Shown: positions 1-11,164 of the stretch, one piece after another
Numbering within the stretch: the first letter of the stretch is position 1
How the letters are laid out: every line of letters begins with the position of its first letter
DNA from: Astropecten irregularis
Taxonomy: Eukaryota > Echinodermata > Asteroidea > Paxillosida > Astropectinidae
DNA length: 64,000 bases
Direction of reading: 5' to 3'
Assembly (NCBI GenBank): GCA_963971285.1
Contig: OZ020258.1
Span: 2,976,001-3,040,000 of the forward strand
Translations under genes and position numbers: made by a program
Notes under the pieces: generated by a model
Told to the model about the DNA's origin: nothing
Seen by the model: only the letters and a program-made list of their open reading frames with translations
The model's database searches: none

Positions 1-129
1 GACTTTTGAGAACTGGTCTTCAAGTCAACAGCGCACGCGCATGCAAAACAGTGCATGCGCAAAACAACGCACGCATGCTCACAATTGCGTGCGCGTGCGC
101 TGTTGACTTTAAGACCGGTTCTCAATTGT
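1..129. mobile_element. Palindromic MITE, family G
   Basis: Arms of about 38 bp: GACTTTTGAGAACTGGTCTT at the left and its near complement ending at about 129, with alternating CpG/GCAT-rich sequence between. A half copy lies at 46985-47047. Confidence 0.7.
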
Positions 130-150
130 CTAGCAACGACTTGGAACATG

Positions 151-368
151 GGCCTTGCGAAATGGGGCTTGATGCTAGGCTTGGGATTTATTATGCTACC
201 ACCATTTTGTGTCCTGAATGAAATGAAAAGCTTGAGATACATGGCGAAGCTGGAGCCTTTCTTTGACTTCGTCATGTGGCCCAATCCCTTCGTTTCGTTT
301 TGTGGGACTCTAATGGCGGTAGCGAAATAAGTCCCACGCCTAGCCTCAAGTCTGGTTTCGTAAAGGCC
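151..368. mobile_element. MITE family D, copy 1 (GGCC-ended)
   Basis: Terminal repeats GGCCTTGCGAAA and TTTCGTAAAGGCC with the internal arms GCTAGGCTTGGGATTT and its complement. Older and more diverged than the copies at 30656 and 32733; the target duplication is not clear. Short open frames inside it are not genes. Confidence 0.75.
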
Positions 369-402
369 CACAGAATCAAAATATACCCTTTTTCATAATT
401 TA

Positions 403-600
403 AAGGTACCGGTAATATCATGCTTTGGGTTTTGTCAAAGAAAACCAGATTCATAGTATTTTGTTTAATCTTTTCACCGTTATTTCTGATCTCTGAAATA
501 TCAAAATTGTTTTTAGCAATTGGTGTTATTGTTGTCTGGATAAATACAGCATTTCAGGCAGAAAGAATTTAATGGTATGTTTCACCACCATCACCATCTA
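403..600 (+). mobile_element. TTAA MITE family A, truncated
   Basis: Begins TTTAAAGGTACCGGTAATAT and shares the family segment CTGGATAAATACAGCATTTC and TATGTTTC; the 3' end is lost. Confidence 0.7.
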
Positions 601-667
601 ACACTCCGGAAACAATCTCAATTCCATAGGGGACAGCCCCGGCTACTGTAAAGTGCACGTAGGGTAA

Positions 668-1025
668 TTAAAGGTAGTATCGTACTTTGGTAGACACCAA
701 AAACAGAAATGTTCACAGATTTACGTATAACTTACAGAGTATGATGATGGTGGTGGTAGAAATATACCGTTAAAATTTCTCCGCCTGAAATGGTGTATTT
801 ATCCAGAAATTACTCAAACAACGACCGAAAATCTTGTTGATCTTTTAAAAGATAAAAGAGAAAAGACTTAATAAATACTGTGGCCGTTTTCCACGATTTT
901 CTCAAAAAGTGGGCAACGTATGAGACTGAAATTTTCACAGATGACTGTTACTGTTTCTTCCTTGATATTTTTCCCCATGAATTTGTACTTCTTTTACAAA
1001 AACCAAAGTATGATACTACCTTTAA
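668..1025 (-). mobile_element. TTAA MITE family A, full length
   Basis: TTAA at both ends; inverted ends AAAGGTAGTATCGTACTTTG and CAAAGTATGATACTACCTTT. An open frame from 880 is element sequence, not a gene. Confidence 0.88.
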
Positions 1026-1035
1026 GCACAAAAAG

Positions 1036-1193
1036 CCATCTCTACCCTCACATGTACCCATTTACACCTGGGTGAAGAGGAGTGACAGCGCGTCTTGCCC
1101 AAGGATGCAAGCACCATAACCAATGGCTGGATTCGAACCCTCGACCACATGATCTTGAGTACGACACGCCAGACCACTAGACCACATTACTCC
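1036..1193 (-). mobile_element. tRNA-derived SINE
   Basis: On the - strand a tRNA-like head starts at 1193 with an A box TGGTCTAGTGG (1184-1174) and a perfect B box GGTTCGAATCC (1139-1129). A non-tRNA body containing CTTCACCCAGGTGTAAATGG follows. It stops about 11 bp from the neighbouring family A MITE. Confidence 0.75.
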
Positions 1194-1195
1194 AC

Positions 1196-2132
1196 TATAA
1201 CAAAGGCAACATCAGCTAAAAAGTTCAGGTTAACTTGATTAAAGGGAGGTTCATGTATAAAAGCACCTCTACCCCCAACTTGTTACATCTTAAGTGGATA
1301 TAAAAATGATGACATGCATGATGAAAATTGTTCAAATAACTAGTCAAAACTAGTCAAAACTAGCAACATTGGATTTCAGGAATACAAAAGTCAAAAGTAA
1401 ATTACCCATGAAAATTGATTATACACGTCGTCCGAGCGTTTTAAGTATAATTTGTTATGATATCCATATTCATCTCTTATTCATCAGTTAGATAACTCCA
1501 AGTGAATCTAACTAGACTGTTTCTTTTCTATTATTTCCTCTTTGGTCATATTCCAGACGTACTGGGGCTCCCGTATGCAGCTATCCTTGCCATGTACCAC
1601 GCAGACTATGTGAGCAATAGTGCAGCATTCGCAGGTGCTTGGCATTTCTAATATATCATTCATATTCACTGCATGGGCATACCTAACCTCAGCCATCACA
1701 ACTACATCTTAATACAGCTTCACCTTCCTGTTCGTTAAATCGTGACCTGGCTGCCATAGTTTGTTTTACAACGATTCAAGGACATCACCTAATCTCCACT
1801 TCCAACCTGTTGAAAGCTCATAAAGCATTAATGTCAACTGCAGTATTAATTACCTGACAAAATACTTCACAAACTAGCATAGGAGACTGTGGTCGAGTCG
1901 AGTCATACAGAGCCGTTTAGGAAGCTGTAAAAATGGAGGACATTTGATTTGACGATGAAAATTTATTTGCACCTCCCGAAACTTGATCTCTTTACTGGAT
2001 GTCCTCAAAGTACAATTCCATAGTTCCATCATTCTATTATATGTGGTGCAGCACATAATAATCACAATATTCATGGATTTGTTTCATGGATTTGTCTCTC
2101 TTAAAGTTATACATGTAGTACATGAATGGTAA
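1196..2132. other. No gene recognised
   Basis: AT-rich sequence. A 63-codon open frame at 1508-1699 (-) has several Cys residues (CECCTIAHIVC) but no family I recognise. CTAGTCAAAA is repeated near 1340. Confidence 0.5.
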
Positions 2133-2134
2133 CA

Positions 2135-3028
2135 ATCAAGGATTGGCCTGGATTGGTCTTGACTGGACTGGACTGGACTGGACTGGACTGGACTTGACTG
2201 GACTTGACTGGACTTGACTGGACTTGACTGGACTTGACTGGACTTGACTGGACTTGACTGGTCTTGACTGGTCTTTATTGGACTTGAGTGGTCTTGACTG
2301 GTCTTGACTGGACTTGACTGGACTTGACTGGACTTGACGTATGGTCACTGGTCTTGACTAGACTTGACTGGTCTTGACTAGACTTGACTGGTCTTGACTG
2401 GACTTGACTGGACTTGACTAGACTTGACTGGACTTGACTGGTCTTGACTGGACTTGACTGGACTGGACTTGACTGGTCTTGACTGGACTTGACTGGACTT
2501 GACTGGACTTGACTGGTCTTGACTAGACTTGACTGGACTTGACTGGACTTGACTGGTCTTGACTGGTCTTGACTGGTCTTGACTGGACTTGAGTGGTCTT
2601 GACTGGTCTTGACTGGACTTGACTGGACTTGACTGGTCTTGACTGGTCTTGACTGGACTTGACTGGACTTGACTGGACTTGATTGGACTTGACTGGACTT
2701 GACTGGACTTGACTGGTCTTGACTGGTCTTGACTGGACTTGAGTGAACTGGTCACTGGACTGGACTGGGCACTGGATTAGACTGGACTGGACACTGGATT
2801 AGACTGGACTGGACACTGGACAGGACACTGGACTGGACTGGACTGGACTGGACACTGGCCTTAACAATGGAATGGAATGGACTGGACTGGACACCATGAA
2901 CTGGTCACTGGACACTGGACAGGACACTGGATGGACTGGACACCGGACTGAACAATGGAATGGACTGGACACTGAACTGGACACTGCACTGGACACTGGA
3001 TTAGACTGTACTGGACACTGGACTAGAC
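2135..3028. repeat. 10-bp minisatellite (GACTTGACTG) grading into GGACACTGGACT repeats
   Basis: About 60 units of GACTTGACTG with TCTT/ACTT variants run to about 2745, then 11-15-bp GACACTGGACTG units to 3028. Long Ser/Gln/Val frames on the - strand (for example 2378-2755) are repeat translation, not genes. Confidence 0.95.
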
Positions 3029-3029
3029 A

Positions 3030-3611
3030 TATTTAACGACATATTTGTATACCATACATCGACAATTCAATCATCAGCATAAAGTGTCAGTGTTTTTATA
3101 GTAAAATAGAGCTATACCGATCATATTCAAATACTCCACTGCCCCATCAACCCATACTCCGACATATTGAACCCCGACACTATGTTCCGACAACCACGAC
3201 CCGTCACCTTACGACAAATACCCTATGATCCGACACCCAGCCGACAAAATCCTAACCATGTTATAATAAATAAAGCGCAGAAACTATACAAAAACATGTA
3301 TATCCTACTGTGCTGCTAGAGCACCTGATATGCTTAATAAACTAAATGAATAGATGTGTCTTCAGTTTAGATTGAAATACAGATACAGATGGTGATTTAC
3401 GAATGTCCTAAGGTAAATAATTCCATAATAATAATAATACTAATTCAGACTGTTCGTTTATGTTCTGAGACTCCTTATTGTACACTTAAAACGAAAACTC
3501 GAACTGCAATTATGCACTCCAAGTTGAATGTGGCTTTTTTTTTTTATCATAGGGCATCAATCTTCCGAAGAGCACCTTACTACAGTATTCCCCAATGATT
3601 TAACTACTTTT
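3030..3611. other. No gene recognised
   Basis: Unique-looking AT-rich sequence. ACCCGTCACC/CCGACA-like short runs around 3160-3245 are the only pattern seen. Confidence 0.5.
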
Positions 3612-3985
3612 TTAAAGGTAATATCATACTTTGGGTTTTGTCAAAGAAATGCAGATTCATGGGCTAACATATCAAGGAAGATACAGTAACAGTCATCTGT
3701 GAAAATGTCAGTCACATACGGTGCCCACGTTTTGAGAAAACAGTGAAAAACGCCCACAGTACAGTATTTGTTATATCTTAATTATCACCTTTATTTTTTA
3801 TCTTTAAAAGACCAAAATTGTTTTTTGGTCACTGGTTTTACTCTTTCCTGGATAAATACAGCATTTCAGGCAGAACAATTCTAACGGTATGTTTCTACCA
3901 TCACCATCTTTATACCCTGTAAGTTATAAGTCAATTGTGAAGATTTCTGTTTCGCTATGCTACCAAAGTATGACAGTACCTTTAA
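3612..3985 (+). mobile_element. TTAA MITE family A, full length
   Basis: TTAA-AGGTAATATCATACTTTGGG at the left; CTACCAAAGTATGACAGTACC-TTAA context at the right. Internal landmarks include ATACGGTGCCCA and CTGGATAAATACAGCATTTC. Confidence 0.9.
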
Positions 3986-4720
3986 CGACAAAATGCTTGC
4001 TTTTAATTGCCTTTATGCCATTATTCCACAACTGAAAATGTGGAAAAAGATTTAAGAATTGAATGTTACAACGCCTGCATGCTTGGCTCTTAAGTACATC
4101 ATTTCATTCGCTTTTATCATTATTTTATTGATTAAAATGTCTTTCAAATATTTTACCGTTATGCGAATGGGCCGGCATGGAGAAAAAAATTGTAGGTATC
4201 ATAAGGAAAGTTGTTTTCCCAAGCTTGCTATTCATTATGTATTTGTATCGCTTGGATCATCCGGCCATGAAACAATTGCTCTTCAATACATGCGTCGTCT
4301 GCTGTACTGACCGGACAATGGAAAACAAATATGAACACAAAGGAAACAAGCTGCTGTCTAAGTAAGGGGAAAATCTATAATTTGCATGTCAAACAGAGTT
4401 CATTTTCACAGATGAGCTCGTCATAATTTAGTGTGATTTCATTCTTTGGTTATAGCGATGGTTGATTCTGGCAGTTTGTACTTGACGATGTGTTGTAACC
4501 AGGGTAGGGAGAATTCATTGTCAAACACTCCGCGATCCAGCCACGTTGGCGCCTCCGTATTGACTTTCCTATTGCTCTACTAAGGTCCATCGTACTCTTG
4601 TCTAGAAATCTACCTCAAAGAACTTTCTATGCGACCATGAACTTCAAAAGAACAGTGATAAAAACCGTGTCTGACTGAAGCCTTTAAGAATTTGACCCGT
4701 CTTCTGTACACATCCGGACC
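3986..4720. other. No gene recognised
   Basis: Short overlapping open frames at 4059-4365 (+) show no domain and no splice support. Confidence 0.5.
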
Positions 4721-5143
4721 TTAGCTTTGGCTTCGTATCGTACAAACATGTTTGTTTGATGTACCCAGACAAATATTTAACTGTTTCACAAATGCTTTTG
4801 TTAGCGAAATATTTTGAGAAAACACAGTTTCTTTGAAATATGATTTTAGCGTGCCCCCAGGGACAAACACAGCTGTGTGTGGAGCATAGTTGTCAATTGT
4901 GATCAATTCTGTTTTTCTGTAAACAATCCAATTTGGACCAAAGCTCAAACATGTGAATACCCCCTCGTACATATTTTTCTGGAGACAAACGCAACCGTTT
5001 ACTTTGTCTTTGAATAACTCTCCAGGAACAATTGGTGTTGTGAAGGGATAGGTGCTCATAACTATTTGCCAAACGTTTAAAATTTGTGTTGAAAGGGGTG
5101 TGGTGTCGAAGGAATTGCTTATGGAACAACGGTCTCGCACGTT
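4721..5143 (-). CDS. Unrecognised open frame, possible exon or gene remnant
   Basis: About 140 codons, open from just after an in-frame TGA at about 5147-5149 down to a stop at 4721. The translation has mixed, protein-like composition (GPNWIVYRKTELITIDNY, FVPGGTLKSYFKE) and is not made of any repeat family seen here. There is no good ATG at its head, no domain I recognise, and an overlapping frame at 4893-5180. It could be an exon of a - strand gene, a transposon remnant, or chance. Confidence 0.25.
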   Translation of the reverse strand, partial: NVRDRCSISNSFDTTPLSTQILNVWQIVMSTYPFTTPIVPGELFKDKVNGCVCLQKNMYEGVFTCLSFGPNWIVYRKTELITIDNYAPHTAVFVPGGTLKSYFKETVFSQNISLTKAFVKQLNICLGTSNKHVCTIRSQS

Positions 5144-5180
5144 CAAGTGTCACGCTATTTCTCCCCATTATTGATATCAT

Positions 5181-5592
5181 AATTCTGTGTTCCTGTTGAT
5201 AACATCAAAAATACGGTCACTTGAACCACATTACACAAGTGTAAAATCATTAATACGCATTTTACATCTGATGCTTTTACTTCGTAGCTACATCAACGTA
5301 AAATTGTAATATTTATGATATGATTTTAGTTTAGGAGTGATTGCCTCAATATTGTTTTGAAGCCACTTCATTGAACCCGACCCCTTTCACTTCACATTTC
5401 ACCACACTGGGATATCATTCCGTGGCTAGAAAGTGTTTGTGCCTCGCCGTCCATGTGTAGCTTCCCCAGCCCCATCCCCTTCGTGCGTCACATGACAATG
5501 CATTCAAATGTATGGTTCGTAGATTATTTCAAACCTCCAGATGACCCACCAAACGAGTATGATACGCAATTAATAGTTTTCAATTGCTATGA
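5181..5592. other. No gene recognised
   Basis: Unique-looking sequence between the open frame and the minisatellite; no motif found. Confidence 0.5.
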
Positions 5593-5593
5593 C

Positions 5594-7035
5594 GAACAGG
5601 GGCAGGGCAGGGAGGAACCGACAGGGCAGTGGTAAGGTAGTGCAAGGCAGAACACGGTATGGGAGGGCAGGGCAGAGCATGATAAGGTAGTGCAGGGCAG
5701 GGCATGACAATGTAGGGCAGATCATGGTAAGATAGGGCAGGGCAGGGTATGACAAGGTAGGGCAAGGCAGGGCATGGTAAGGTAGTGCAGGGCAGAGCAT
5801 GGTAAGGTAGGGCAGGGCAGGGCAGGGCATGACAAGGTAGGGCAGATCATGGTAAGATAGGGCAGGGCAGGGCATGGTAAGGTAGGGCAGGGCAGAGCAT
5901 GGTAAGGTAGGGTAGGGCAGAGCATGTTAAGGTAGTGCAGGGCAGAGCATGGTAAGATAGGGCAGGGCAGGGCATGGTAAGGTAGGGCAGGGCAGAGCAT
6001 GGTAAGGTAGGGTAGGGCAGAGCATGTTAAGGTAGTGCAGGGCAGAGCATGGTAAGGTAGGGCAGGGCAGAGCATGGTAAGGTAGGGCAGGGCAGGGCAG
6101 GGCATGACAAGGCAGGGCAGATCATGGAAAGATAGGGCAGGGCAGGGCATGGTAAGGTAGTGCAGTGCAGGGCAGAGCATGGTGAGGTAGGGCAGGGCAT
6201 GACAAGGTAGTGCACGGCAGAGCATGGTAAGGTAGGGCAGGGCAGGACATGACAAGGTAGTGCAGGGCAGAGCATCGTAAGGTAGGGCAGGGCAGAGCAT
6301 GGTAAGGTAGGGCAGGGCAGGGCATGGTAAGGTAGGGCAGGGCATGACAAGGTAGTGCAGGGCAGAGCATGGTAAGGTAGGGCAGGGCAGAACATGGTAA
6401 GGTAGGGCAGGGCATGACAAGGTAGTGCAGGGCAGAGCATGGTAAGGTAGGGCAGGGCAGGGCATGACAAGGTAGTGCAGGGCAGAGCGTGGTAAGGTAG
6501 TGCAGGGCAGAGCATGGTAAGGTAGGGCAGGCCAGAACATGGTAAGGTAGGGCAGGGCAGAACATGGTAAGGTAGGGTAGGGCAGGGCATGACAAGGTAG
6601 TACAGGACAGAGCATGGTAAGATAGGGCAGGGCAGAGCATGGTAAGGTATAGGGCATGACAAGGTAGTGCAGGGCAGAGCATGGTAATTAGGTATAGGGC
6701 AGGACAAGGCATGACAAGGTAGTGCAGGGCAGAGCATGGTAAGGTATGGCAGGGCAGAGCATGGTGAGGCAGGGCAGGACAGAGCATGGTAAGGTAGGGC
6801 AGGCCAGAGCATGGTATGGTAGGGTAGGGCAAAGCATGGTAATGTAGGGCAGAGCAAGGTATGGTAGGGCGTGACAGGCATGGTAAGGTTGGGCGTGACG
6901 GGGCATGGTAAGGTAGGGCAGGGCAGAGCATGCTAAGGTAGGGTAGGGTAGGGCAACATGGTAAGGTAGGGAAAGGCAGAGCATGGTATGGAAGGGTAGG
7001 GTAGGGCGTGGCAGGGTACAGCAGGGCAAGGTGTG
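5594..7035. repeat. 25-bp minisatellite, G-rich on the + strand
   Basis: About 57 units of GGTAAGGTAGGGCAGGGCAGAGCAT with deletion variants. 25 is not a multiple of 3, so all - strand frames stay open and give false 250-330-residue Leu/Pro/Cys/Tyr proteins. The right edge decays into TAGGGTAGGG-type units. Confidence 0.97.
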
Positions 7036-7354
7036 AGACCGAAGTATAGGACATGGATGCAATAGTGTAGGACAGCATAGAATGAAAACTGGAAAGCTTT
7101 TGGGCCAACGGTCAAAGTGAAGTATACTCCAGAAGGCGGCCCTACTTGGAATGGAGAGAATCCCGAGAAAACCTACGAGATCTAAGGCCACAGGACGTGG
7201 CGCATGTGGAAATGTCACCTTTCTCTGTGCGTGTATCCAACACACAAATAAAGGCTTTACAGAGCATGTGATGTCGCCGTCCAGATGGTATAGAAAAATA
7301 GAGGATACGAATGAGGATCGGTAAGAAAGATTTGAGACTTTGCATGATGACAAT

Positions 7355-7481
7355 GGTATATGAATCGGCTTGCGGAAACACCATGTAAGAATCATTCGTA
7401 CTTTCGCATTTTGTTTTTGTTCGCACTTCTCGTAAGGCATCTACGTTTCGACTAGCTTGCTCTAGTCATCATCAGGAGACG
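7355..7481 (-). repeat. Dispersed repeat with a hammerhead-like core, copy 1
   Basis: Read on the - strand: CGTCTCCTGATGATGACTAG, a loop, then CTAGTCGAAACGTAG, followed by TTCTTACATGGTGTTTC context. The inverted copy is at 45701-45826. Confidence 0.6.
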
Positions 7482-8322
7482 AAAATAAGGGTGTCATGTT
7501 TTTGAAGAGATGGCCTTGCAAAGATAAGAAAAGATGTTTGACTGTGGGTTTCGACAGAATGATGTAGGACAGGACAAGGTTTGGTGTCAAGGAAACCAAA
7601 TGGAATTCCTTTCAGCATGTCATTCCGTGTGTGTGTTGTCAAAGTGATTTTGGAAATTGATATATAAAATAACAGTATACACTTGGGTTACAGATCGTTA
7701 AGCTTTGTGACACAGTACAAATGATGCCTGCACAGTGGATGGGTTGTCGCCCATTACTTGCCTACAGCACTCGACCTCCTTCGTTTGTTGACGTTGTTTA
7801 TTTATGTATTTTGTACCATATTTGTTTCTCTGTTTTGCAAATGAGGCTCCATGCACGCTCAGCCCGTTCAAAATCCAAGGCCCAACTTTCTATGACACCA
7901 CATGGTTTGGTTGCTTGTACTATTTTCAGGCTAGGAGTTGGAAACTGCTCAGTATAATGTTTGGTTCCAGCCTACTTGTGCACGCCCTAAAACGTTGTTT
8001 CCTCCAGTTCCCCGTGAGGGTTGAAATGTCTGTGTGCTCACTGTAGGGTGCGTGTGTCATGTCCGTTTACTTCACCTTGCACTTTTGGCATGTTATTGGC
8101 CCCTTCTATACTGGCCCAACAAAAGATAAGGTGTGTTTCAAGAGAAAAGTATGAGTAGTTTTATCAAAGTTCAGGCTTTTATCAAACGGAGTGTGTCTAT
8201 AGAGTTTTCTCTCAAATGAAAAGAAATATTGTTTACAACTCCTAATATTTCAAATTCTAACTTATGGAAAATGCCCATTACGCAATGCCCATTTCGTTAA
8301 TTTTCCAATATTCCTCGGACGT
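7482..8322. other. No gene recognised
   Basis: Open frames of 78-80 codons at 7721-8046 (+) overlap one another and show no domain. Confidence 0.5.
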
Positions 8323-8595
8323 TTAAAGGTAATATCATACTTTGGTTTTTGTCAAAGAAATACAGATCCATGGGCAAAAGTATCAAGGAAGATACAGTAA
8401 CAGTCATTTGTGAAAATTTCAGTCGAATACGGTGCCCACTTTTTGAGTACTCTTTTCTGGATAAATGCAACATTTCAGGCAGGAAAAATGTAACGGTATG
8501 TTTCTACCATCACCATCTTTATACCCTGTAAGTTATAGGAAAATCTGTGAAGATTTACGTTTCGGTATGCTACCAAAGTATGATACTGCCTTTAA
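8323..8595 (+). mobile_element. TTAA MITE family A, internally deleted
   Basis: Both TTAA ends and both inverted ends are present, but only 273 bp long. The deletion joins TTTTTGAG to TACTCTTTTCTGG, removing the centre. Confidence 0.9.
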
Positions 8596-9040
8596 AATTG
8601 AGATGTGCGATTCTTTCATCAAAATCAATTGTTTAAATACTTAACGACATTTCAATGTTGTAACAAACGAAACTCGACATAAAAGGCGATGACTACCTGT
8701 GAGGGTGCGAAACGTCGTTCACCTGTCATATAAATGTTGATTGAGATATTTATTATCCCCAAATAACAAGTGGAGGTTCTAGTCAAGTGTCATCCATAGA
8801 AACGACTGTAACATACAAAATCCTGGGTTTATTAGCAACAAAGAGAAAGAAACAGACAGTAAAAGCATGAATGCCATAATTGAATCGGGCATGTAGTTTT
8901 TTTGACTATTTCATTTAAGAATTCACATCTTCAACGTGTAAATAGACTGATAAACTCACTGCGAAATGAGGAAAGATGAACATAAGCCTAACTCGTGAAA
9001 ACTCCTCATTTATCAGCAGCGTGGTAACTTTGGCAATGCC
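8596..9040. other. No gene recognised
   Basis: AT-rich spacer between two family A copies. Confidence 0.5.
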
Positions 9041-9385
9041 TTAAAGGTAATATCATACTTTGGTTTTTATCAAAGAAATACAGATCCATGCGCAAAAATA
9101 TCAAGACAGATACAGTAACAGTCATCTGTGAAAATGTCAGTCCCATACGATGCCCACCTTTAATTTCAGAAAACAGTGGGAAAAAAAACGCCTACAGTAA
9201 TCCTAAGTCTTTTCTCTTTTATTTTGGATCTGGTTTTTACTCTTTTTTGAATAAAAACAGCATTTCAGGCAAAAAGATTTTATCATTATGTTTCTACCAT
9301 CACCATCTTTATACCCTGTAAGTTATAGGTAAATCTGTGAAGATTTCTGTTTCGGTATGCTACCAAAGTATGATACTACCTTTAA
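9041..9385 (+). mobile_element. TTAA MITE family A, full length
   Basis: TTAA at 9041-9044 and 9382-9385 with matching inverted ends. Same orientation as the copy 450 bp upstream. Confidence 0.9.
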
Positions 9386-10655
9386 AAGCACGGAATACTG
9401 GAATACCTGGAATAACACAAGTGAATTCAAAACAAAAGTATTCAAGTTTTCAACTTTGCAATTTTGCAATTTACTTTATTTACGGTGCCTATACGCACAA
9501 CCGATACAGTTCTAAACTTCGTTCAGGTAATTAGGCAAAAATATATTTATCAGTACGCGTGGCAGCTTGACCCGGCTCCGCCTTGTAGGTCAACTGGTTA
9601 TTAAGGGAATGCAGTTGTACTTTGTAGTCGTTTCAAAGAAGTCTGGTTATGATTTCAATTGGCGTGCAGCATCCCCTCAGCGTGTGCTCATGGGATCCTT
9701 GACATATTTCCTGTTTCTTCTCACAGAAATACAGACTCTATATCCTTATAGTGCACAGTACAGACCATTATATTGCCAATACTCAAGGAAACCAGATAAT
9801 AAGAAAGCAGTGTGTCTCCAGGCAACTTTTTATTACTGACTGTAATCTTTTAATTCCACCGATAAAAACTTACGCTGTCGAAAAATTCAATAATTGGGCC
9901 CTTTTCCCGTGGCATTGCATTCTAGCGGCCCGTGACACATCAGTTTTGTCTTGCACTAAGAACAATAATTGATTGATTCTGTCTTACTGGTATATAAATG
10001 CAATACAGATGTTATGAAACCCGCCCGAAATATACACGCCAAGAGTGAATTCTTCTTGGCACTCTCGGAAATTGTACGAAATAAATCATCGGTGAAAGTT
10101 TGGCAATCCAATGTCCCTAAATACTGAAGTCATAAGAGGTTAGCGATGACTCAAAGTTTGGAAGTAAGTTCACTAGTATCAAATATTGGACCCTCTCCTC
10201 TAATAAACCATGTGGAGTCCACAATGCACTCAACAAGTGGTCGTTTGGGGGTTGATTTTTTGTGTATGAAAGGAGAAAAATATAAAAAAGAGGAAAGAAA
10301 AGTTTGAAAAGTACGCCACTCTTTTGGCCTGACGGGGTGCCACGGGTACTTTAATAGTGTTACTTCATTGACCGAGCATGTATACTTTGAACGGTGCCAG
10401 TTTGGTAAGCAATAGTACAGTTTAGGGTGCCCGATAGGTACAGTTAGCAATAGTACAGATTGGGGTGAGTGTACTTTATTTAGTGTTTGCATGGTTTATG
10501 AGAAGATATGAAGGCCACGCACTTACCTGCCGTCACTGCGAGTATTTTAGTAACATGTATTTGAAGTGTGTACACACTCGGTCAGCGGCGACAGTGTTCA
10601 GCGAGTCACACTACCAGAACGGTCTGGCGCGCTGACCCACCTCAGGTGCGTTCAC
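9386..10655. other. No gene recognised
   Basis: Contains a short direct repeat (GCAATAGTACAG near 10409 and again near 10448) and a 113-codon - strand frame (10151-10492) without recognisable features. Confidence 0.5.
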
Positions 10656-10659
10656 TCTC

Positions 10660-10850
10660 GGAGCCCATTGGTCGAGTTTTGAGTTGATTTGCATAAATCA
10701 TTGTTCCAATGAGCTACTCATTGACCAATCATTCACGAGGAAGGCAAAGACAGTCGGTCGTTGATGAGAACAGTGTACTATTAGGATCTACGTTTGCATA
10801 GCAAGGGAGGACATCAGCTTCGCTATAAAAACTGGTGGAAAAATACGAAA
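10660..10850 (+). promoter_or_regulatory. Probable core promoter of the P450 gene
   Basis: A TATA box (TATAAAAA, 10824-10831) lies about 335 bp upstream of the P450 start codon. Upstream are an inverted CCAAT box (ATTGG, 10667-10671), two direct CCAAT boxes (10706-10710, 10725-10729) and a perfect octamer ATTTGCAT (10687-10694). This spacing fits a TATA-driven promoter with transcription starting near 10855. It is inferred from motifs alone. The predicted leader contains small upstream ATGs, so the 5' UTR may be spliced. Confidence 0.5.
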
Positions 10851-11164
10851 TAAGCAGAAAGCTGTCTTGCTAGATTCTCCAATTTACTCAAGTTAGCTGA
10901 TGGCAAGCAAGAACCTGATTCGTGATGTACGTGTAAAGTTCCCTCAAGTTCTCTTGCTTTGTTGAGTAATTCATAAGCTACGAGCATCTCAAAGTACGCT
11001 CCTAGATACCGCGTGCTTCAATATTATCAGCAGCCCTGAATCAGCCGTATATGACGACGGGCTCCCAGGTTGATTTGTATCGCACTGAATGCATTTTGCA
11101 ACGCTAACAGACTAACACGAATTGAACGATTCACACAGAAACCAGTTGTGTCCAAATTGCAGAC

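Noticed and set aside
2136-2996. Ser/Gln/Val-rich - strand frames
   Set aside because: Translation of the 10-bp and 11-15-bp minisatellites.
5570-7440. Long overlapping - strand frames (up to 328 codons) rich in Leu, Pro, Cys, Tyr
   Set aside because: They translate a 25-bp minisatellite in several frames at once; composition follows the repeat unit and all frames are open.
7355-7481. Active hammerhead ribozyme
   Set aside because: Extra base in the core and no U-H cleavage site after the third stem in either copy.
10151-10492. 113-codon - strand frame near the P450 promoter
   Set aside because: No domain, overlaps a direct repeat, and no splice or promoter context.
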